From: an uncultured Candidatus Actinomarina sp.
Lineage (GTDB): Bacteria; Actinomycetota; Acidimicrobiia; Actinomarinales; Actinomarinaceae
Direction of reading: 5' to 3'
Assembly (NCBI GenBank): GCA_902615855.1
Contig: CACMQN010000001.1
Location: 1-64,000 of the forward strand
DNA length: 64,000 bases
Position 1 is the stretch's first letter. Each line of letters begins with the position of its first letter. Shown piece after piece: positions 59,495 to 64,000 of the stretch. Both the position numbers and the translations under genes were made by a program. The notes beneath the pieces were generated by a model that did not search any database, was not told where the DNA came from, and saw nothing but the letters and a program-made list of their open reading frames with translations.

Positions 59495-61325
59495 CATATC
59501 TTTTCTGAGGATTCGTCCGTGTGATTCAGATAATGAAATTTATTTAAATTCAAGAAAAAAAGAGGGAACTTCATCTTTTTACATAGACAAATCAGTTGAT
59601 CTTGAAAAAATTCATAAAAAAGATTTCCAAACGATTTCAGACAGTAAACTTGATGAATCATTTCAGTGGTTTGTAACCTACAAAAGTTGGAAAGAATTTG
59701 AAGATGTTGATTCCCACAGGATAGTTTATAGATCCTCTAATAATTTAGAAAATGACATGGAAGTAATTACAAGATTAAATCCATCCTATGTACTTCTGAC
59801 AGATTTAGAAAACATAAAATTTCTAAAGAGTATTCAACCTTCACTTAATTTTAAAATATCAAAATATGTTAACTCCATAGAGGAGGCAAAGGAATCTATA
59901 GCAAAAGGAGTTCAAGATCTTTGGCTAAGAGACTGGAGTTATAGAGAGATAAAAGAATTAAAAAATACTTCAAACTTCGAATTATTCGAGAGAACACTAT
60001 TTTCTTTAGTTGATGTAAATAAAGCTCGGAAATTATTATCAAAAATTCAATTTACTAATTTTTTACAATTACGAGATGTAAGAGGGTACAAACGATTTCC
60101 TGCAAATTGGTCTCCAGGCTCTGGAAAGGAAATTCCTAAACTAAATGGATTAACATATAATGTTTCATCATCCTTCAAATCAACTAATTTTGAAAAAATC
60201 TTATCTAAAGCCCAAGAGGGAAATGAGATAAATAATGATGAATTAGAAGAACTTTTTAAAACGTCTGGTATGCACATAAACAAAATCGCAGAAGTTGCAG
60301 ATAATTTAAATCGTTCAATTAACAAAGATGATGTAACTTTTGTCAAAAATCGTAATATTAATTACACAAACCAATGCTATTTTAAGTGTGGCTTTTGTGG
60401 ATTCTCAAAAGGACCAAAAAGTCTTAACCTGAAAGAAAAACCATACAACTTAGAGCCACAAGAAGTTGTGAAACGAAGTGTTGAAGCATTTAACGACGGA
60501 GCTTCTGAAGTATGCTTGCAAGGGGGTATTCATCCTGAGTACACGGGTAAATTTTATCTAGAACTTGTAAAACAGATAAAAAAAGAAGTACCTGATTTAC
60601 ATATACATGGATTTACTCCTTTAGAAATTTGGCAGGGTGCTGAGACTATAAATTTAAGTATCGAAGATTATTTAATCTTACTTAAGGATGCAGGATTAAA
60701 TACACTACCAGGTACAGCTGCTGAAATACTTGATAACAGAATTAGAAAATATTTATGTCCAGATAAAATTACATCTGAACAATGGGGATATGTTATGGAA
60801 GTGGCCCATTCTTTAGAAATTAAATCTACAGCAACAATTATGTTTGGTCACATTGATGATATAAAATCTTGGGTCAATCATTTTGATTTAATTAAAAGGA
60901 TTCAAAAGAGAACTAAGGGCTTTACTGAAATAGTTCCATTGCCTTTTGTTCACATGGGTTCGCCAATTTTTCTTCAGGGAAAAAGCATGCCAGGACCTAC
61001 TTGGGATGAAGTAACTTTAATCCATGCTCTTGCAAGAATTTATTTTCATGGTTCAATCGATAATATTCAGGCAAGCTGGGTAAAACTGGGACACGATGGT
61101 GCCTCTAAACTACTTCATGCAGGTGTAAATGACCTTGGTGGAACACTAATCAATGAAAATATTAGTAGAGCTTCAGGTGCTGATCACGGTCAGCACACAA
61201 CCGATATAGAATTTGTTGAACTTATTGAGAAAAGTAATAAGAAGCCTTTTTTAAGAAATACTCTTTATACAGAAAAAAAGAGCTTGTCTGCAATTTCAAA
61301 TTTAGAGAATGTTATCAAACTTTAA
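59454..61325 (+). CDS. cofH: CofH (F0 synthase subunit 2) with unknown N-terminal domain
   Basis: A 623-residue protein. Residues about 245-623 are CofH: the radical SAM motif C-Y-F-K-C-G-F-C (308-315), C-L-Q-G-G-I-H-P, L-P-G-T-A-A-E-I-L and the C-terminal N-D-L-G-G-T-L-I-N-E-N-I-S-R. CofH joins a tyrosine-derived fragment to a ribityl-uracil to prepare the F0 ring. The first roughly 240 residues match nothing I recognise; they alternate strands and helices. The alternative is that part of this region is the remnant of a FbiC linker, but FbiC linkers are shorter. Overlaps trmD by 17 bases. Confidence 0.88.
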   Translation: MKMDTQKNMNLQNNISFLRIRPCDSDNEIYLNSRKKEGTSSFYIDKSVDLEKIHKKDFQTISDSKLDESFQWFVTYKSWKEFEDVDSHRIVYRSSNNLENDMEVITRLNPSYVLLTDLENIKFLKSIQPSLNFKISKYVNSIEEAKESIAKGVQDLWLRDWSYREIKELKNTSNFELFERTLFSLVDVNKARKLLSKIQFTNFLQLRDVRGYKRFPANWSPGSGKEIPKLNGLTYNVSSSFKSTNFEKILSKAQEGNEINNDELEELFKTSGMHINKIAEVADNLNRSINKDDVTFVKNRNINYTNQCYFKCGFCGFSKGPKSLNLKEKPYNLEPQEVVKRSVEAFNDGASEVCLQGGIHPEYTGKFYLELVKQIKKEVPDLHIHGFTPLEIWQGAETINLSIEDYLILLKDAGLNTLPGTAAEILDNRIRKYLCPDKITSEQWGYVMEVAHSLEIKSTATIMFGHIDDIKSWVNHFDLIKRIQKRTKGFTEIVPLPFVHMGSPIFLQGKSMPGPTWDEVTLIHALARIYFHGSIDNIQASWVKLGHDGASKLLHAGVNDLGGTLINENISRASGADHGQHTTDIEFVELIEKSNKKPFLRNTLYTEKKSLSAISNLENVIKL

Positions 61326-61947
61326 CGTTATTACTTTATTCCCTGAGATATTTCAAAAGTGGATTAATGTTGGCGTTCTTTCACATGGTATTGAAGAAAA
61401 ATTATTTGAATTTAGCAGTACAAATTTAAGAGATTATGGCATTGGTAGTTATAAACAAGTGGATGACGCTCCATACGGTGGAGGACCAGGTATGGTATTA
61501 ATGGTTGAGCCTTTAGATAATGCAATTAAGGAATCTAAAAAAGATATCAACATATTTTTAACACCAAGCGGACAGCAGTTAAATGAAGATTTGATACAAG
61601 ATCTTCACGGATATGAATCAGCGAATATTATTTGTGGAAGATATGAAGGCTTTGATCAAAGAATAATCGAAATGCATAGCGATTATGAAATTGCGATCGG
61701 ACAGACTGTTGTATCTGGTGGAGAGGTTCCTGCAATGTTTTTAATTGAAGCTCTAGTAAGAAAAATTCCAGGAATTCTTGGGAATTCAGAATCTTTAACA
61801 AATGAATCATTTACAAACAACAAATCTGATTTTCCTGTGTATACAAGACCTGAAATTTATGGAAATCTTAATGTTCCTGAAGTTTTGCTTTCTGGCGATC
61901 ATAAAAGAATTGAAGAATGGAAAAAGAATAATTTAAAAGACATTTAA
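61309..61947 (+). CDS. trmD: tRNA (guanine37-N1)-methyltransferase TrmD, divergent active site
   Basis: A 212-residue SPOUT methyltransferase, against about 240-255 in typical TrmD. The family is clear: L-F-P-E-I-F, D-D-A-P-Y-G-G-G-P-G-M, C-G-R-Y-E-G-F-D and Y-T-R-P-E. The SAM-knot motif G-D-Y-V-L-S-G-G-E is G-Q-T-V-V-S-G-G-E. The catalytic Asp of the D-S-F motif (Asp169 of the E. coli enzyme) is Glu. Arg equivalent to E. coli Arg154 is kept. The C-terminal helix bundle is cut short after E-E-W-K-K. As no other TrmD is visible it may still work. Confidence 0.9.
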   Translation: MLSNFNVITLFPEIFQKWINVGVLSHGIEEKLFEFSSTNLRDYGIGSYKQVDDAPYGGGPGMVLMVEPLDNAIKESKKDINIFLTPSGQQLNEDLIQDLHGYESANIICGRYEGFDQRIIEMHSDYEIAIGQTVVSGGEVPAMFLIEALVRKIPGILGNSESLTNESFTNNKSDFPVYTRPEIYGNLNVPEVLLSGDHKRIEEWKKNNLKDI

Positions 61948-61983
61948 ACTCTTTTTATATCTATAATTTCAATCTGAGGGAAC

Positions 61984-62331
61984 ATGAATTTAATACAAGA
62001 AATTGAAAACAACCAACTGAAATCAGATTTACCGGATATCAAAGCTGGTGATACTGTAAAAGTTAATGTCAAAGTTTCAGAGGGCAATAGAGAGAGAATT
62101 CAAACCTATGAGGGTGTTGTTATCTCTTTAAAAGGTGTTTCTGTCAACAAAACGATAACAGTTCGTAAACTTTCCTTTGGAGTTGGTGTTGAAAGAATAT
62201 TTCCAATACATGCGCCAATTATTGATTCAATAGAGGTTACTCGTAAAGGTAAAGTAAGAAGATCAAAACTTTATTATCTAAGAGATAGAATCGGAAAATC
62301 TGCAAAAATCAAAGAAGACAGAACTACCTAA
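61984..62331 (+). CDS. rplS: 50S ribosomal protein L19
   Basis: A 115-residue ribosomal protein with the signatures [20 protein letters not shown], and the C-terminal [11 protein letters not shown] and [10 protein letters not shown]. The trmD-rplS-lepB-rnhB order is a common bacterial arrangement. A GAGGGAAC ribosome-binding region precedes the ATG. Confidence 0.96.
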   Translation: MNLIQEIENNQLKSDLPDIKAGDTVKVNVKVSEGNRERIQTYEGVVISLKGVSVNKTITVRKLSFGVGVERIFPIHAPIIDSIEVTRKGKVRRSKLYYLRDRIGKSAKIKEDRTT

Positions 62332-62348
62332 AGTAAAATAAAATTATT

Positions 62349-62933
62349 ATTAAATTTCTTAAAAATTTCACAACTATATTAGCTGCCTTTGTACTAGCTA
62401 CTGTTTTAAGAACATTTTTATTTCAAATATATTTCATTCCAAGTTTGTCAATGTTCCCAAATATAAATATTGACGATAGAGTTTTAGTTGTAAAAGATGA
62501 GATTATTGATTACGAATATAATTTAGGTGATATTGTGGTATTTTACGCTCCACAGTCCTCAATTCCATTAAACACCGACCTTTTGATTAGTAATTTAAAA
62601 ATATGGAATTTAATAACTCAAAATGAAGTTAATGATCAAGCCACGGTATATATTAAGCGAATAGTAGGTACACCTGGTGATCAAATAAATATAGAAAGTA
62701 ATGGATCAATTTTTGTTAATGACATGGAGTTAAAAATCAAAAATATAAATAATACCTACAGCGGAGATTCATTTAACATTAAATTATCTGAAAATGAATA
62801 TTTTCTTGTAGGAGACAACAGAGAGAACAGTTTTGATTCGAGAATGTTTGGTCCTATCTCAAGGGATAGAATAATTGGTAAAGCCTATTTAAAAATATAT
62901 CCGTTCAGTGAATTCAAGAATTTAAATGATTGA
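62349..62933 (+). CDS. lepB: Signal peptidase I
   Basis: About 194 residues. The N-terminal membrane anchor runs A-A-F-V-L-A-T-V-L-R-T-F-L-F-Q, then the catalytic Ser box I-P-S-L-S-M, the catalytic Lys box Y-I-K-R-I-V-G-T-P-G-D, and the G-D-N-R-x-N-S-x-D-S-R box. The frame is open only from 62337, and no ATG, GTG or TTG lies between there and the TTG at 62445, which is after the catalytic region's first residues and would delete the anchor. I therefore place the start at one of the ATT codons (62343, 62346, 62349), with ATT at 62349 giving I-K-F-L-K-N. The start is uncertain. Confidence 0.85.
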   Translation: MKFLKNFTTILAAFVLATVLRTFLFQIYFIPSLSMFPNINIDDRVLVVKDEIIDYEYNLGDIVVFYAPQSSIPLNTDLLISNLKIWNLITQNEVNDQATVYIKRIVGTPGDQINIESNGSIFVNDMELKIKNINNTYSGDSFNIKLSENEYFLVGDNRENSFDSRMFGPISRDRIIGKAYLKIYPFSEFKNLND

Positions 62934-63528
62934 AGATCAAAATTGGGCCAAAAATAAAAATCAAAGAATTATCGGCGCTGACGAAGTTGGTCGTGGTTCG
63001 TTAGCTGGGCCTATTGTTGGAGCTGCCGTAAAGCTTGAATTTCAACATTTAGATTTGTTAAAGGATGTAAAAGATTCTAAAAAATTATCTCCAAAAAAAA
63101 GAGAAGAAATTTATGAAAGGGTAAAAGCTAATAAGATCGAATATTCTATTTCAGAATGTTCAAATTTACATATTGACCAAAATGGCATATCCGTCTCAAA
63201 CAAAGAAGTGTTGTTTAATTCCATCAATAAGTTGTATCAAAAATCAGACAAAGTATATGTTGATCATTTCAAAATAGACAAATTTGGTTCAATATCTTTA
63301 GTTAGGGGAGAAGATAATAGTTACTCCATTGCACTGGCAAGTATTATTGCAAAGGTCTATAGAGATAATTTAATGGTAGATTTTGGATCAAAATATCCTC
63401 AATATTTTTTTGAAAAAAATAAAGGTTACGGAACAAGAGAACATTTAAATATGATTCAAAAATATGGAGTTTGTGATATTCATAGACTTTCTTTTAACTT
63501 AGGGCCCACGCAACAACCGCCAGGGTGA
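62926..63528 (+). CDS. rnhB: Ribonuclease HII
   Basis: A 200-residue endonuclease removing ribonucleotides from DNA-RNA hybrids. The catalytic G-A-D-E-V-G-R-G-S-L-A-G-P motif holds the first Asp and Glu; the Asp in Y-V-D-H-F and the Asp after Y-R-D-N complete the site, and K-G-Y-G-T-R-E-H and D-I-H-R-L-S-F are conserved. Its ATG is inside the end of lepB. Confidence 0.94.
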   Translation: MIEDQNWAKNKNQRIIGADEVGRGSLAGPIVGAAVKLEFQHLDLLKDVKDSKKLSPKKREEIYERVKANKIEYSISECSNLHIDQNGISVSNKEVLFNSINKLYQKSDKVYVDHFKIDKFGSISLVRGEDNSYSIALASIIAKVYRDNLMVDFGSKYPQYFFEKNKGYGTREHLNMIQKYGVCDIHRLSFNLGPTQQPPG

Positions 63529-63601
63529 TGATTAACGCAAATATGATATTTGCATAATCTATTCTGTTAGCTTTATATGGTTTATTTGGATCAAAACCCA
63601 T
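63494..63601 (-). CDS. Possible 35-aa membrane protein overlapping rnhB on the opposite strand
   Basis: The ATG at 63601 opens 35 codons: a polar N-terminus (F-D-P-N-K-P-Y-K-A-N-R-I-D-Y) followed by a hydrophobic helix ending V-V-A-W-A-L-S. The last 35 bases overlap the 3-prime end of rnhB. The polar-then-membrane layout with a Pro-x-Lys/Arg-Pro start looks like a real small actinobacterial membrane protein rather than chance, but no ribosome-binding site supports it. Confidence 0.4.
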   Translation of the reverse strand: MGFDPNKPYKANRIDYANIIFALIITLAVVAWALS

Positions 63602-63639
63602 GTCTACATTCTATATAAAAACTGATTAATATTTGTATT

Positions 63640-64000
63640 ATGGTTTTAGAAAGTAACGTAACAAATAATTGCTTGGTTATTTCTTTTAATAGTCCAAAAA
63701 CCTCAAATTCTATATCTGCTGATGATTGGAAAGAATTAAAAGAGAAAATTAAAGAATTTGAAAAAAGTGAGACAAAATATTTGGTTTTAAACAGAGTTAA
63801 TGACAATTTCTCTTCCGGTGCTCAATTAGCTGAAAATCTAAATGCATCTATGGAAGATGTATCAGAAGCTTCAAAAATATTATGGGAATGTAAAAAACCT
63901 GTGATCGCTGTTGTAGATGGTGTCTGTGCGGGTGCTGCTTCAAATATGATCTTACTTAGTGATTTCATTATTGCTACACCTGAAACTAGATTTATCGAAG
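63640..64000 (+). CDS. Enoyl-CoA hydratase/isomerase family protein (partial)
   Basis: The first 120 residues of a crotonase-fold protein, cut by the window edge. It shows V-L-E-S-N-V at the start, F-S-S-G-A-Q-L at the first oxyanion-hole loop and P-V-I-A-V-V-D-G-V-C-A-G-A-A-S-N at the second. It would hydrate enoyl-CoA and could complete the crotonyl-CoA to 3-hydroxybutyryl-CoA step for the 20-27 kb island. The catalytic Glu residues lie beyond or near the visible end, so activity cannot be checked. Confidence 0.85.
   Translation, partial: MVLESNVTNNCLVISFNSPKTSNSISADDWKELKEKIKEFEKSETKYLVLNRVNDNFSSGAQLAENLNASMEDVSEASKILWECKKPVIAVVDGVCAGAASNMILLSDFIIATPETRFIE

Noticed and set aside
1-64000. 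tRNA or rRNA genes, insertion sequences, prophage or replication origin
   Set aside because: I looked through the gaps between genes and saw no cloverleaf-like conserved arms, transposase or integrase genes, terminal repeats, or DnaA-box clusters.

Overview
The window is a compact, strongly AT-rich stretch of bacterial chromosome (roughly one third G+C by eye). It holds about 65 protein genes and several very short ones, with no rRNA, tRNA, CRISPR array, insertion sequence or phage block that I can see. No gene-free stretch exceeds about 220 bases. Many genes overlap by 1 to 25 bases, including at convergent ends, and I recognise no DNA-binding transcription regulator. Several traits point to a streamlined, probably marine actinobacterium (Actinomarina- or Acidimicrobiia-like): an actinobacterial-type inositol-3-phosphate synthase, coenzyme F420 synthesis genes plus F420-type oxidoreductases, the coaD / coiled-coil / DUF177 / rpmF / rnc / smc order, and start codons sitting directly behind -10-like hexamers. 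The taxonomic placement is inference.

Region by region. 1-4084: K+/H+ homeostasis (RCK-Usp regulator plus CPA2 antiporter), a DUF368 lipid-carrier transporter, a tiny tatA and a cytochrome c lipoprotein. 4081-13225: an alpha-glucan/maltodextrin locus with malQ, a neopullulanase-like GH13 enzyme, a binding protein, two permeases, a ThuA-like protein and a Gfo/Idh/MocA dehydrogenase; the ABC ATPase is absent. 13287-17367: acyl-CoA synthetase, hydroxyacyl-CoA dehydrogenase (SDR) and acyl-CoA dehydrogenase. 17364-19859: thiamine pyrophosphokinase, an ATP-grasp ligase and an Nfu protein. 19860-27145: an acyl-CoA island with a 4-hydroxybutyryl-CoA dehydratase homologue, thiolase, MaoC hydratase, a phosphotransferase/acyl-CoA dehydrogenase pair and a 3-hydroxyacyl-CoA dehydrogenase. 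Read together with the gabT-like aminotransferase at 32.7-34.0 kb and the enoyl-CoA hydratase at the right edge, it looks like a route from GABA/4-hydroxy acids to acetyl-CoA.

27121-34027: F420/PPOX protein, dtd, a Rad52-like annealing protein with an unknown partner, glutamate dehydrogenase, a RecB-family nuclease, ino1 and gabT. 34052-38371: a cell-envelope module (small membrane protein, alpha/beta hydrolase, membrane-anchored Mur ligase, D-Ala-D-Ala ligase-like enzyme) followed by a HAD phosphatase. 38425-40499 (minus): deazaflavin-dependent reductase, a photolyase-like protein with its domains in permuted order, a cold-shock-like protein and L28. 40593-49640: recG, rsmD, coaD, coiled-coil protein, DUF177, rpmF, plsX, rnc, smc, cdd. 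49642-53952 (minus): upp, deoB, punA, etfB, etfA. 54077-63528: rpsP, khpA, rimM, then a minus-strand block (two gap paralogues, ridA, glutamine-amidotransferase-like hydrolase) and cofG-cofH, then trmD, rplS, lepB, rnhB. The edge gene is an enoyl-CoA hydratase.

The most unusual items are an 882-residue SMC that seems to have lost its hinge, a photolyase-family protein whose alpha/beta domain lies after the FAD domain, a GAPDH paralogue with Asn in place of the catalytic Cys beside an intact copy, a TrmD with its catalytic Asp changed to Glu, a CofH with a roughly 240-residue unknown N-terminal domain, and a lepB that has no ATG/GTG/TTG start able to include its catalytic Ser.
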